The notes: generated by a model from the letters alone, not told the origin. A stretch of DNA of 64,000 bases from Winogradskyella psychrotolerans (GCF_018860565.1 NZ_JAHKPS010000029.1:295411-359410); one strand, 5' to 3'; counted from the first letter of the stretch, positions 29,344 to 36,811 are shown. A program made the numbers and translations.

Positions 29344-29365
29344 CACATTTTAAAATCCCTCAAAA

Positions 29366-30007
29366 TTGGCAAAATTAAGAAAAGCAATATCAGTAGATCA
29401 GCTGCTTTCTACCAAGTTCATTGAAATACCTCTAACAGGTCGGTTTAGAGAATTATTAGGAAGACCAGAGGAAGGTGGTACCATCTTCATCAAAGGAAAA
29501 TCTGGTCACGGTAAAACAACCTTTATCCTGCAGCTCTGCAAAGAGTTTTCAAAATTTGGCAAAGTCCTTTACAACTCACTAGAGGAAGGAGCCCGAAAAT
29601 CTATGCAAGAGGCAGTATTAGAGCAAAACCTTACCAAAGACGAAGCCAAGCGCATCAACTTTCTGCACAGAGAACCAATGCCAGAAATGAGAAGGCGACT
29701 TAAAAAGTCTAGAGGTTTGCGATTTGTAGTCATAGATTCTGTGCAATACGCATTTATGACAGCCAAAGACTATAAAGAAATGCAAGCCGAAAACCCTAAA
29801 ATAAAATTCATCATTAACAGTCATGTACTCGGCAAAAATGCAGTAGGCTCGTTAGCCAGATACATTGAGTATGATGCCGATCAGAAAATAGACGTCGAAG
29901 GCTTCAAAGCATTTTCCAGAAGCCGAGCATCTAGAGGTAAACTAACAACACCTTATGTCATTTGGCACGAAGGAGCTGAAAATTATTGGAACGATTTAAA
30001 ACTTTAA
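29366..30007 (+). CDS. RecA/RadA-like P-loop ATPase
   Basis: 213 residues beginning at a TTG (29366); no ATG precedes the P-loop in frame. Walker A is FIKGKSGHGKTT (about 41-52) and a Walker B-like strand is LRFVVIDSVQYAF. The single compact domain resembles RadA/KaiC-type RecA-fold ATPases seen in Bacteroidota Mu-like phages just after the MuB-like gene. A role in replication or recombination during transposition is inferred from position only. Confidence 0.8.
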   Translation: MAKLRKAISVDQLLSTKFIEIPLTGRFRELLGRPEEGGTIFIKGKSGHGKTTFILQLCKEFSKFGKVLYNSLEEGARKSMQEAVLEQNLTKDEAKRINFLHREPMPEMRRRLKKSRGLRFVVIDSVQYAFMTAKDYKEMQAENPKIKFIINSHVLGKNAVGSLARYIEYDADQKIDVEGFKAFSRSRASRGKLTTPYVIWHEGAENYWNDLKL

Positions 30008-30011
30008 AACA

Positions 30012-30359
30012 ATGAAAAATCCATTGACACAATTACTACAATGCACCACGCATCAAATAGAAATGCTAATGTTTACACATTACATGTACTGGTGTGAAAT
30101 ACACTGCACCAACGACGACGAGCTACAGTTACTCTTAGCCAACACCATGCTCTTTAATTGGTGGTATAAGGAATATTATAAGCTACAGCAAAACTTCGTC
30201 AATATAGCAGAACCATTTAACTCAGTAGCCTCAAAACGAGAAATGGAAAACCTCTATAAAGCCGAAACCATTAAAATAAGAGACATATACCCTAAGCCCT
30301 TATTAACGCTGGTAAAAAAACAAAAACAACACATTATAGGTAACGCTCAATTTAACTAA
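30012..30359 (+). CDS. hypothetical early phage protein
   Basis: 115 residues, starting 4 bp after the ATPase gene. Rich in Trp, Tyr, Met and His (FTHYMYWCEIHC, LFNWWYKEYYKL), with no signal peptide and no recognised motif. It is part of a tightly packed early operon. Confidence 0.6.
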   Translation: MKNPLTQLLQCTTHQIEMLMFTHYMYWCEIHCTNDDELQLLLANTMLFNWWYKEYYKLQQNFVNIAEPFNSVASKREMENLYKAETIKIRDIYPKPLLTLVKKQKQHIIGNAQFN

Positions 30360-30363
30360 TACC

Positions 30364-30660
30364 ATGACTAAAGGCACTTACATAAATCACCTGTTAAACA
30401 TCCTCGCTTACGATAGCATTATAGAACTACTAAGCATCGCAGAGCGTTATTGGTTGCATAGAGAGATTATCACTAATTACGGTACCATCACCACAGAAGC
30501 GCGTGTAAGTAAAACGCCAGAAGGTAGCATTCTAAGAGTTAGCGAGAAAATAATAGACAGAAACTGGCAACGCCCAGAGCTACGTTACAACAGCTTTAGA
30601 GAATTAGAAGAGTATAAAGATTATCACTGGCAACCATTTAACATCCTAGACCATGTGTAG
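30364..30660 (+). CDS. hypothetical early phage protein
   Basis: 98 residues, 4 bp after the previous gene and overlapping the next by 8 bp. No recognised motif; mixed alpha/beta composition with a Tyr/Glu/Trp-rich C-terminus (ELEEYKDYHWQPFN). Confidence 0.6.
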   Translation: MTKGTYINHLLNILAYDSIIELLSIAERYWLHREIITNYGTITTEARVSKTPEGSILRVSEKIIDRNWQRPELRYNSFRELEEYKDYHWQPFNILDHV

Positions 30661-30949
30661 CATTTATCATATAGAAGTCATAGATCCAATAACAATAAAA
30701 CCAAAAAGCATGTCAACAATAGCATTTCACGCCCTCTCAGAATGTCTCATAAATCTATTTCCAAACACAAAACCAAAAATCTTAACAGATCCCGATGGTA
30801 ATATAGAAGAGGCAAAAGTATTTGTTACCGAAAAAATAACATATACCGATTGCGAATCACTGCTAAAAATAGCAGCAGACCACGAGTTAGACTTCGCCAT
30901 AAAGTCAACAGGAGCAACACACGGAATACTAGTAAAATTTAATAAATAA
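30653..30949 (+). CDS. hypothetical early phage protein
   Basis: 98 residues with an 8-bp overlap to the gene before it. No family recognised. The central segment reads like an acidic alpha/beta protein (VTEKITYTDCESLLKIAADHELDF). Confidence 0.6.
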   Translation: MCSIYHIEVIDPITIKPKSMSTIAFHALSECLINLFPNTKPKILTDPDGNIEEAKVFVTEKITYTDCESLLKIAADHELDFAIKSTGATHGILVKFNK

Positions 30950-30957
30950 TAGGAACA

Positions 30958-31152
30958 ATGAGTATTAAGCAGAAAAACGTTCAACAACTCGGATTTGAAA
31001 TAGCTGTTTTATTAGCTAACGTAGGAGTCACTGACTTTGAAATGAGTGTAAAAGAAGAAAAAGTAAATGTTGTATTCAATGAAGACGAAGTGCTCTTAGA
31101 GCAAATTGAAAATGTAACTGAAGATATAAAATTAATAACAGAACAACTTTAA
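30958..31152 (+). CDS. small acidic hypothetical phage protein
   Basis: 64 residues, very acidic (VKEEKVNVVFNEDEVLLEQIE). No cysteine clusters, no HTH. It sits in the early operon between an unknown gene and the DUF3164 gene. Confidence 0.55.
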   Translation: MSIKQKNVQQLGFEIAVLLANVGVTDFEMSVKEEKVNVVFNEDEVLLEQIENVTEDIKLITEQL

Positions 31153-31162
31153 AACAAATCCA

Positions 31163-31819
31163 ATGAACACACAAACAGAAACATTAGACCTCTCAAAACT
31201 ATCAGCTAAAGACTTAAAAGCCGAGTTAGACCGCAGAGAAAAAGCCGAAAAAGTAAAAGCAGCCAAAGAGCGTACAGACTACGAGGCAGACAATGAGCAT
31301 TTTTTAATGCAAACTGTTGGCAAATTCCAACAATTAAAGTCAGAGTTAAAACAACTAAAATACTACACCATTAAAGAAGCAAACAAGCTGTACCACCGCA
31401 TGTATGCTATTAACGAAAAAGAAGCACCAGAGGTTAACACCTTCTCGCGTATCAATAAAGCGCAAACCATTAAAATCACGGTAGACCGCCAGGACAAAAT
31501 GAAGTTTACAGACGAAGCTTCAGTACACATCAACGCCATTAAAGACATCTTTAAATCAAAGTTTGAAGACCGTAACAAAGGCATGTACAAAATTATGGAT
31601 GGTCTGCTCATTAAAGGCTCTAAAGGGGAGTATGATCCTAAGCTACTAGCCAAAGCACGCAGACAAGTAAGAGAACTTGGCTACGAAGATCTAATTGTTG
31701 AGTTCGATAAGTTAGACGAATGCCAAATTGTAGAAGGCACGTCACTTTACTGTAGAGCTTACATTAAAAACGATGCTGGCAAATGGGAAGATGTATCACT
31801 TAATTTTTCAAGTCTTTAA
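31163..31819 (+). CDS. DUF3164-like Mu-phage protein
   Basis: 218 residues. The N-terminal third is a charged helical region (DLKAELDRREKAEKVKAAKE); the central and C-terminal parts resemble DUF3164, a family found in Mu-like phages directly after the transposition genes, with NRKAQTIK-like and VEFDKLDECQIVEGTSLYCRAY segments near the end. The function of the family is not known. Assignment rests on these segments and position. Confidence 0.6.
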   Translation: MNTQTETLDLSKLSAKDLKAELDRREKAEKVKAAKERTDYEADNEHFLMQTVGKFQQLKSELKQLKYYTIKEANKLYHRMYAINEKEAPEVNTFSRINKAQTIKITVDRQDKMKFTDEASVHINAIKDIFKSKFEDRNKGMYKIMDGLLIKGSKGEYDPKLLAKARRQVRELGYEDLIVEFDKLDECQIVEGTSLYCRAYIKNDAGKWEDVSLNFSSL

Positions 31820-31821
31820 TC

Positions 31822-32004
31822 ATGGCCATACACATCCAACAAACCAAAGACAACGAAGTGCTAGTAAACAATAAACTAGTTCAAAAGGACATGAACGACA
31901 ACTGGGTAGAGAAAATAGAACTCACCACAAACGAGCGTAAAGCATTTTATAACCACATTAACGCAAATAACCTCAAGGATGTAACCGATAACAAAAAGCC
32001 GTAG
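31822..32004 (+). CDS. small hypothetical phage protein
   Basis: 60 residues beginning 2 bp after the DUF3164-like gene. It reads as a compact beta-hairpin followed by a helix (IHIQQTKDNEVLVNNKLVQK). Unknown function. Its stop codon is followed directly by the candidate structured RNA. Confidence 0.55.
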   Translation: MAIHIQQTKDNEVLVNNKLVQKDMNDNWVEKIELTTNERKAFYNHINANNLKDVTDNKKP

Positions 32005-32018
32005 TCGCGGTTGATGCG

Positions 32019-32130
32019 GTCTGCATGTAACTACTACACGTCCTAGAGGGCCATGATAGTTGGTAATTATATAGCGTGTAGTAAATTATAAAGCGGAGGT
32101 TACACTAAGCCATAAGCCGTAAATGCAGAC
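32019..32130 (+). ncRNA. candidate structured RNA with three nested helices
   Basis: No gene is seen in 32005-32210. Three complementary pairs nest in order: GTCTGCAT (32019-32026) with ATGCAGAC (32123-32130), GTAAC (32027-32031) with GTTAC (32099-32103), and TACTACACG (32032-32040) with CGTGTAGTA (32075-32083). The first two and second/third 5' strands are contiguous, giving one long stacked 22-bp 5' side. A terminator-like hairpin follows at 32139-32190. No known RNA family is recognised. It could be a phage regulatory RNA or a cis-acting leader of the following genes. Confidence 0.5.
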
Positions 32131-32138
32131 AAAGACAC

Positions 32139-32190
32139 AACAGGCTGGTTTTTAAAACTAGTGAACGAGATTTTTTACCAGCCTGTTTTT
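32139..32190 (+). terminator. terminator-like hairpin after the candidate RNA
   Basis: 11-bp perfect stem AACAGGCTGGT / ACCAGCCTGTT with a long (27-nt) loop, followed by a short T run. The large loop makes termination less certain than at the other sites. Confidence 0.55.
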
Positions 32191-32210
32191 AATTCTAAAA
32201 CCCCAAACCT

Positions 32211-32300
32211 ATGTCACAATTTCACCTCTCATTAATTCTAGCTGCAGTTATGGTTATAAGCATGCTGCTTATAGGCTACAAACTATTAAAGCATAAGTAA
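32211..32300 (+). CDS. 29-residue single-pass membrane peptide
   Basis: A short frame from ATG 32211 to TAA 32298-32300: MSQFHLSLILAAVMVISMLL then a basic end (YKLLKHK). One hydrophobic helix fills most of it, and positive charges follow, suggesting an inner-membrane peptide. The next gene begins 1 bp after its stop, as is typical within this operon, which supports it being real. Confidence 0.5.
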   Translation: MSQFHLSLILAAVMVISMLLIGYKLLKHK

Positions 32301-32301
32301 A

Positions 32302-32712
32302 ATGACACAATCCACATCACAACAACGTAGAGACCTCTACAAGCTATTTGGCTATTGCAAAGATGCCGAGACCATGCACGTACAACACATTACCAATGGT
32401 AAATTCAAAACAGCCAAAGATCTTACAATTGCACAAGCCAATGCATTAAAAAAGAAACTGGTTACCAATTGGGCTTATTTTAATAAAGACAACCAACAAC
32501 ACAAGTATATTCTAAGTCTTATGCTGCAATTAGGTTGGTCAAATATTCATCCAACATGCGGAGAAGTCGCAGATATGTATCGTCTTTCCAGTTTTCTAAA
32601 ATCTAAACGCTCACCAGTACCAAAACCACTGCAAGAAATGACACCTGCAGAAACAAGCAAACTAATAAGCTGCTTAGAATCAATGGTAACTAAATCGTAT
32701 AGTAAGCCATGA
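32302..32712 (+). CDS. GemA/DUF1018-like Mu gp16-type protein
   Basis: 136 residues. The layout resembles Mu GemA (gp16): an N-terminal helical region, a middle YILSLMLQLGWS segment, then DMYRLSSFLKSKRSP and a C-terminal MTPAETSKLISCLESM. These match the family's LGW and LTxxEAxxxIxxL signatures only loosely. GemA modulates host gene expression in Mu. The call is tentative; it could also be an unrelated early protein. Confidence 0.45.
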   Translation: MTQSTSQQRRDLYKLFGYCKDAETMHVQHITNGKFKTAKDLTIAQANALKKKLVTNWAYFNKDNQQHKYILSLMLQLGWSNIHPTCGEVADMYRLSSFLKSKRSPVPKPLQEMTPAETSKLISCLESMVTKSYSKP

Positions 32713-32960
32713 CACAGACAATTATAATAATAGCGTTACTTCTATTTTTTACAGGTATAGCAATCATTGGCTTTATAGCGCATTTCTGTTTCGATGATAC
32801 AGATGCAGATCTCTACTGGGAAGATAACTACAGCACCATAGATTGCCCACACCTACACATTACAGATGTTGTAGAAGAGGCATTTGCCAACTACGAGCTT
32901 ATTGGTACCTATTGTATGGACTGTGGCGAACGAGTAAGCCAACGCCAAGACGGATTTTAA
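32709..32960 (+). CDS. membrane-anchored zinc-ribbon-like protein
   Basis: 83 residues overlapping the previous gene by 4 bp (ATGA). One N-terminal transmembrane helix (IIIIALLLFFTGIAIIGFIA) is followed by an acidic segment and cysteines: a Cys-His pair (CPHLH) and CMDC, which could bind Zn. Unknown function. Confidence 0.6.
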   Translation: MTQTIIIIALLLFFTGIAIIGFIAHFCFDDTDADLYWEDNYSTIDCPHLHITDVVEEAFANYELIGTYCMDCGERVSQRQDGF

Positions 32961-32985
32961 AAACAAACCACTTAATTTTTAAGTT

Positions 32986-33300
32986 ATGATAATTCCAAAG
33001 ATTGAAATAAAAATCACTGCCAATGAACTCAAAGAAGCCTATGCAGCACTAGATTATGAAATGCCAAACATTCCATACACAGGCGAAAAAGCACAAACCA
33101 TGAAATCGTACTACAGCTTGTTAGAAGCAGTACGTATAAAACTGGCTAAAAAAGTACTATCTCACAAAGACAAGCAAAAACCATTTAAGCTGTCTCTGCA
33201 TTTTTTTGAAGCCAACTGTATTCACAAAACAATGTTAGTAATAGAGCTATCACATTATGCTCAGAACTTCTTTAATAAACTAGATCAAAAAATAGTATAG
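32986..33300 (+). CDS. hypothetical phage protein
   Basis: 104 residues, soluble, Lys-rich, no recognised motif. Ends 1 bp before the next gene start. Confidence 0.58.
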   Translation: MIIPKIEIKITANELKEAYAALDYEMPNIPYTGEKAQTMKSYYSLLEAVRIKLAKKVLSHKDKQKPFKLSLHFFEANCIHKTMLVIELSHYAQNFFNKLDQKIV

Positions 33301-33301
33301 C

Positions 33302-33748
33302 ATGCAAGCATTAACAACATACACAGTAACAGGAACCAACACCAATATTGTATGGGTTTTTAAATACCATTTAAACGGCCTTTTAGCAGAGTTTAAACTA
33401 CTAGAAGGCGAGCTAGACGATAAGCAAGTAAGATGGCTCTTTATCCTTGGTAAATTTCCATACAGAGAAGACCAAATAAAAGGCTGGAAAGCCATTAAGA
33501 ACTTTAAAATAGAAATAGGTGAGCCAGATCTAAGCTTCGAGATGTTTTACAACGCCTACAATCACAAAATAAAGAAAATAGACACTCAGAAGTTCTGGGA
33601 AAACATGTCCATTAAAGACAAAAAAGCAGCTATCCAGTACATACCAACCTACAACAAGTACCTACAACGCAAACATGTAGAAAAAGCAAATCCGCATCGC
33701 TATCTCAACAAACGCTATTGGGAAGATAACCATGCTAGTATTCATTAA
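33302..33748 (+). CDS. hypothetical phage protein
   Basis: 148 residues, basic and aromatic-rich. The N-terminal half reads as beta structure (YTVTGTNTNIVWVFKYHLNG); the C-terminal half is helical and Lys-rich (KKAAIQYIPTYNKYLQRKHV). No family recognised. Tightly packed between neighbours (1 and 2 bp gaps). Confidence 0.58.
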   Translation: MQALTTYTVTGTNTNIVWVFKYHLNGLLAEFKLLEGELDDKQVRWLFILGKFPYREDQIKGWKAIKNFKIEIGEPDLSFEMFYNAYNHKIKKIDTQKFWENMSIKDKKAAIQYIPTYNKYLQRKHVEKANPHRYLNKRYWEDNHASIH

Positions 33749-33750
33749 TT

Positions 33751-34488
33751 ATGGCAACAAAAGGAAAATATAATAAAATCATCTTTTCACCAGAAGACAT
33801 TGCCTATTTAAAAGCCAATTTTAAAACAAAGACCAACAGGCAAATTTCAGATGCACTAGGTTTAAAAATGACAAGAGTAAGAACCAAAGCCTACGAGCTT
33901 GGTTTAAAACGTATGGAATTACAACGTTGGACACCAGAGCAGGTGCAATTTCTTAAAGACAACTATAAAACCATTGGTGATACCGAACTAGCAGAAATAT
34001 TTACTACTAAATGGGAAAAGCCTAAAGGATGGACTAAAAAGCATATTGAAAAAAAGAGACGTTACCTAAAGCTAAAGCGTACAAAAACCGAACTGCAAAA
34101 CATACACAATCGTAATGTGAAGAAAGGTAGGTTTAGTATGTGTGCAGCTCACATGTGGAAAACTATAGGTCAAGCACCAATCGGTGAAATAAGAATATGG
34201 CACACTGAGCATAATACACCATTTCTGGTAATTAAACAAAAAAACGGATTTGTGCATTATAACCGATGGTTATGGAAAAAGCACAAAGGCAGCATACCAA
34301 AAAACATGAATGTTGTAGTAAAAGAGAACGCAGACCGCACTAATTACGCTATCAAAGATTTAGAGCTTTTAACTAACGCTCAATTAGCCTTAAGAAACTC
34401 AAAAAACCGAGTACCACCAGAATTTAAAGAAACACAAAAACTATTAAAAGAATTAAATAAAATCATTAATAAATCCAAAAGAAAATGA
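33751..34488 (+). CDS. HTH-HNH-like phage protein with degenerate nuclease motif
   Basis: 245 residues. Two N-terminal SANT/GcrA-like HTH repeats (FSPEDIAYLKANFKTKTNRQ and WTPEQVQFLKDNYKTIGDTE, each followed by an HTH) precede a C-terminal region that follows the layout of phage HNH endonucleases: VHYNRWLWKKHKGSIPKNMN, then ENADRTNYAIKDLELLTNAQ. The usual central His-Ile-Asp (H/D-H) of the HNH core is replaced by VVVKEN, so cleavage activity is doubtful. It may serve as a DNA-binding protein. Overlaps the next gene by 4 bp. Confidence 0.68.
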   Translation: MATKGKYNKIIFSPEDIAYLKANFKTKTNRQISDALGLKMTRVRTKAYELGLKRMELQRWTPEQVQFLKDNYKTIGDTELAEIFTTKWEKPKGWTKKHIEKKRRYLKLKRTKTELQNIHNRNVKKGRFSMCAAHMWKTIGQAPIGEIRIWHTEHNTPFLVIKQKNGFVHYNRWLWKKHKGSIPKNMNVVVKENADRTNYAIKDLELLTNAQLALRNSKNRVPPEFKETQKLLKELNKIINKSKRK

Positions 34489-34916
34489 ATACAGAACACC
34501 AAATACAGTTAGAAGCTTTAGTTAACAACACTTACAACTACAAAGGAAAAACACTCAATATCAAATCATTTAAACAAGTTAGTGGTACATACGTTATATT
34601 AACCTCTGGCCAAACGCTAACCTGCTATCCTTCAGAATTAGAATCACTAATCAAGCAATTAGTGTTGGTAGAGTCATATCAAGCAGTAGCACCACCATCG
34701 CAAACAGGTAAGGTTCCAGAAGTCCCTGTGCAATTCACTTATCAAAAATCTAATACGCACATAAAGTTAGAAAACGCATTGTCTACAGTATTAGACGAAG
34801 TGCAAAAAGAAGAAAAAGCCATTCCTAAAGCCAAAGCCCTCTGTGAAATTGCTAATGCAATGATAAATGTCGAAAAACAACAATTAGCCTTCTTAAAAGC
34901 TACAAAGCAGATATAA
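34485..34916 (+). CDS. hypothetical phage protein
   Basis: 143 residues. The N-terminal part looks like a small beta-barrel (YNYKGKTLNIKSFKQVSGTY), followed by a linker rich in Pro and a C-terminal helix (AKALCEIANAMINVEKQQLAF). The helix resembles C-terminal segments of Bacteroidota phage proteins of unknown function. 4-bp overlap upstream and 1-bp overlap downstream. Confidence 0.58.
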   Translation: MNTEHQIQLEALVNNTYNYKGKTLNIKSFKQVSGTYVILTSGQTLTCYPSELESLIKQLVLVESYQAVAPPSQTGKVPEVPVQFTYQKSNTHIKLENALSTVLDEVQKEEKAIPKAKALCEIANAMINVEKQQLAFLKATKQI

Positions 34917-35164
34917 TGGCAGCACCAGACACCTTAAAAACAGCTTCAGAGATAGCCGCAATCTTAGTTAATGCTAACTGCTCATGGAAAGAAGCACAAG
35001 ATATCGTAAAGAGTATAAACTACGAGTTTAAAAAGCAAACCATTATTCCTTTAGTAAAAAAAGGATTAAACGACTGGAATATCTCTCAAAAAACAGGAAT
35101 AGCTCCAGCCTCAGTTGGCTATATAACCACTGAGTATTGGAAACAAAAACAACAGAACAAATGA
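34916..35164 (+). CDS. small helical phage protein, HTH-like
   Basis: 82 residues. The C-terminal half carries an HTH-like helix pair (VKKGLNDWNISQKTGIAPASVGYITTEYWK) that could bind DNA. No family assigned. It overlaps both neighbours by a few bases. Confidence 0.55.
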   Translation: MAAPDTLKTASEIAAILVNANCSWKEAQDIVKSINYEFKKQTIIPLVKKGLNDWNISQKTGIAPASVGYITTEYWKQKQQNK

Positions 35165-35505
35165 GCCAATCCAAAAAACAATCCTTCACAGAAGCTCTAA
35201 GTAATACAGCTGTAGGCTTTATAGTAAGTTACATCAGTACCTTTTTAATATTTCCTGCAGTAGGTTTTGAAAGTAGTCCTGGTAAAAATCTTATCATCAC
35301 CATTTACTTCACCATAGTAAGCATATTACGAGGTTATGTAATCCGTAGATGGTTTAATAACAAAGATGTGGAACCAAAAGACGAGTATGTAAAAAAAACA
35401 GATGGTACACTAATCGAAAGGTATTGTTATGACTGTGAAATAGAAATGCCAATTAAATGTGATGGAATAATAACATACTGTAGTAATTGCGGTTTAAAAC
35501 ATTAA
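35161..35505 (+). CDS. DUF7220-like membrane protein with zinc ribbon
   Basis: 114 residues from the ATG at 35161. Two transmembrane helices (about 11-32 and 42-62) are preceded by SKKQSFTEALSNTAVGFIVS and followed by YVIRRWFN, the pattern of the small phage family DUF7220. A C-terminal CxxC-type ribbon (CYDCEI and CSNC) is added. An in-frame ATG at 35137 would overlap the previous gene more. Unknown function. Confidence 0.7.
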   Translation: MSQSKKQSFTEALSNTAVGFIVSYISTFLIFPAVGFESSPGKNLIITIYFTIVSILRGYVIRRWFNNKDVEPKDEYVKKTDGTLIERYCYDCEIEMPIKCDGIITYCSNCGLKH

Positions 35506-35508
35506 TAC

Positions 35509-35631
35509 ATGAAAAATACAACCCACATAATTAAGGAAGTAAATCGAGATTACAAACCTAAAAAAACTAGGCTACAAAAACGCAAAGAATTAAGAGCTAA
35601 AACAAAATCTAAAAAAAACAAAAAGCGATAA
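35509..35631 (+). CDS. 40-residue highly basic phage peptide
   Basis: ATG 35509 to TAA 35629-35631, 3 bp after the DUF7220-like gene. About half of the residues are Lys or Arg (RLQKRKELRAKTKSKKNKKR). It could bind nucleic acid. Small basic peptides can be chance frames in AT-rich DNA, but the spacing fits the operon. Confidence 0.45.
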   Translation: MKNTTHIIKEVNRDYKPKKTRLQKRKELRAKTKSKKNKKR

Positions 35632-35658
35632 TCATGACACTAAGATTTAGCAATTATC

Positions 35659-35709
35659 TACAACGGTTTGGCTATGAAATCGTTTTAATGTTTTATAGCC
35701 TTTGTTATA
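35659..35709 (+). repeat. attC-like hairpin, copy 1
   Basis: Outer arms TACAAC (35659-35664) and GTTATA (35704-35709), 5 of 6 paired; inner arms GGCTAT (35670-35675) and ATAGCC (35695-35700), all paired; 5-nt and 3-nt spacers; 19-nt loop. The same architecture recurs at 35990-36050. It resembles the R/L-box layout of integron attC sites, though the core is GTTATAT rather than strict GTTRRRY. A 29-codon frame (35634-35723) over it is probably not a gene. Confidence 0.45.
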
Positions 35710-35737
35710 TATCTGGCACTTAAATACACAAAATATT

Positions 35738-35980
35738 ATGATACACACGACAATTGGATTATACGCAAACGGTAGCTTTAAAATTAATGGCGTGCTACCT
35801 GAACACTTAACAGACCATATACAATACAATTTAGATATGCGACCAGGTCGTAGCTTCTTTGTAGATGGCAAATGCAAAAACAAAGGATACCATACTGACC
35901 AAGAAATAAAGGAATTTGAAGAAAGGATTAAAAACGACATTAAATTTAAAGCGGTTAAATGCACAGCACCTTACGTTTAA
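35738..35980 (+). CDS. hypothetical protein on an attC-like cassette
   Basis: 80 residues from the ATG at 35738; no signal peptide. Mixed alpha/beta with conserved-looking YANGSFKINGVLPEHL and RPGRSFFVDGKC segments. It is bracketed by two hairpin repeats of the same design, as a gene cassette is by attC sites, and it lies outside the tight overlapping arrangement of its neighbours. No function assigned. Confidence 0.6.
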   Translation: MIHTTIGLYANGSFKINGVLPEHLTDHIQYNLDMRPGRSFFVDGKCKNKGYHTDQEIKEFEERIKNDIKFKAVKCTAPYV

Positions 35981-35989
35981 GTGCTTGTA

Positions 35990-36050
35990 TATAACACCAA
36001 GCTATGAAGCTGTTGTGAGGCACGAGCAATAGTTTATAGCGACTGTTGTA
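35990..36050 (+). repeat. attC-like hairpin, copy 2
   Basis: Outer arms TATAACA (35990-35996) and TGTTGTA (36044-36050), all paired with one G-U; inner arms GCTAT (36001-36005) and ATAGC (36036-36040); 4-nt and 3-nt spacers; 30-nt loop. Same plan as copy 1 upstream of gene 35738-35980. Confidence 0.45.
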
Positions 36051-36141
36051 AATAGTTGTTTTTTAATACTTCACAACGGATAATTAACCTTATGCCGTTA
36101 TTAAAGCATATCATATCAATAAATTTTATATATTTGCTAAC

Positions 36142-36271
36142 GAGAACACGAAACAAGAGCAATCTTGATTCAATTTTATTAACGATAGCGAAAGCCACAC
36201 CAAGGTTCACCCCATGAAAAGCGGGTAATCCGATTCTTGTAATCGTGTTCTCAAACCTAAAGTGTGGCTTT
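36142..36271 (+). ncRNA. candidate pseudoknotted RNA upstream of antirepressor gene
   Basis: Two perfect 10-bp pairings cross each other: GAGAACACGA (36142-36151) with TCGTGTTCTC (36243-36252), and AAAGCCACAC (36191-36200) with GTGTGGCTTT (36262-36271). Between them lie a 5-bp hairpin with a GCAA tetraloop (36154-36167) and smaller pairs AGGTT/AACCT (36203-36207 with 36254-36258), ACCC/GGGT (36209-36212 with 36223-36226) and CGATT/AATCG (36231-36235 with 36241-36245). The last competes with the first long helix, so a two-state switch is possible. The RNA ends 21 nt before the next ATG. No known family recognised. Confidence 0.5.
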
Positions 36272-36292
36272 TGTGTATAATAACTTTTCGAT

Positions 36293-36811
36293 ATGAGAAC
36301 AGAAAAGAACGCTGGCAAGCTTAATATGCAAGTTACAGAAGGTTTGGCTGTAGCAGTCTATCCAAACCATGAACATGAGTTTTTATTACCTACTAAAGAA
36401 GTCGCTTTGGGTTATGGTTCAAGTGCGTATTCAATAAGAATGGCAAAAAAAAGACATTCAGATGAATTGATTGAGGGAAAACATTTTTTGAGCAACGTAA
36501 CAATTTGTCACGGTGCCTCAAAAGGTTCATCAAGAGCGACAATGTGGACCAAAAGAGGTATTGTTCGTTTAGGCTTTTTTATAAAAAGTGAGCGTGCTAA
36601 ACTATTTAGAGATTGGGCAGAGGATTTAATTATTAAAGTAGACGAACATAAAGATTTGTTTGGCCAAATTGCGTCTACACCACCAAAATTACCTCAAAAA
36701 CGTAATCATAACCGTTTAACGCAGGCAAGACTTGTAGATTTAATGGCAGATGTAGTGCGTATAGAAAACGCAGACCTTCGTCTTAGTATCACTAAAAAAC
36801 TAGGACTATGA
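36293..36811 (+). CDS. phage antirepressor/BRO-N-like protein
   Basis: 172 residues. The middle part (about 20-125) has the layout of P22AR-N/BRO-N-type antirepressor domains: YPNHEHEFLLPTKEVALGYG, an HTH-like stretch, EGKHFLSNVTICHG, and TMWTKRGIVRLGFFIKSERA followed by KLFRDWAEDLI. The C-terminal part is helical and charged. Such proteins counter phage repressors or regulate phage genes. An unusual structured leader precedes it. Overlaps the next gene by 4 bp. Confidence 0.72.
   Translation: MRTEKNAGKLNMQVTEGLAVAVYPNHEHEFLLPTKEVALGYGSSAYSIRMAKKRHSDELIEGKHFLSNVTICHGASKGSSRATMWTKRGIVRLGFFIKSERAKLFRDWAEDLIIKVDEHKDLFGQIASTPPKLPQKRNHNRLTQARLVDLMADVVRIENADLRLSITKKLGL

Noticed and set aside
35634-35723. 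29-codon frame over the first attC-like hairpin
   Set aside because: It covers the hairpin repeat almost completely; no motif and no partner spacing that supports translation.
36034-36318. Reverse-strand frame of 94 codons across the pseudoknot region
   Set aside because: It runs antisense over the structured RNA and the attC-like repeat, has no operon context, and its codon pattern follows from the inverted repeats.
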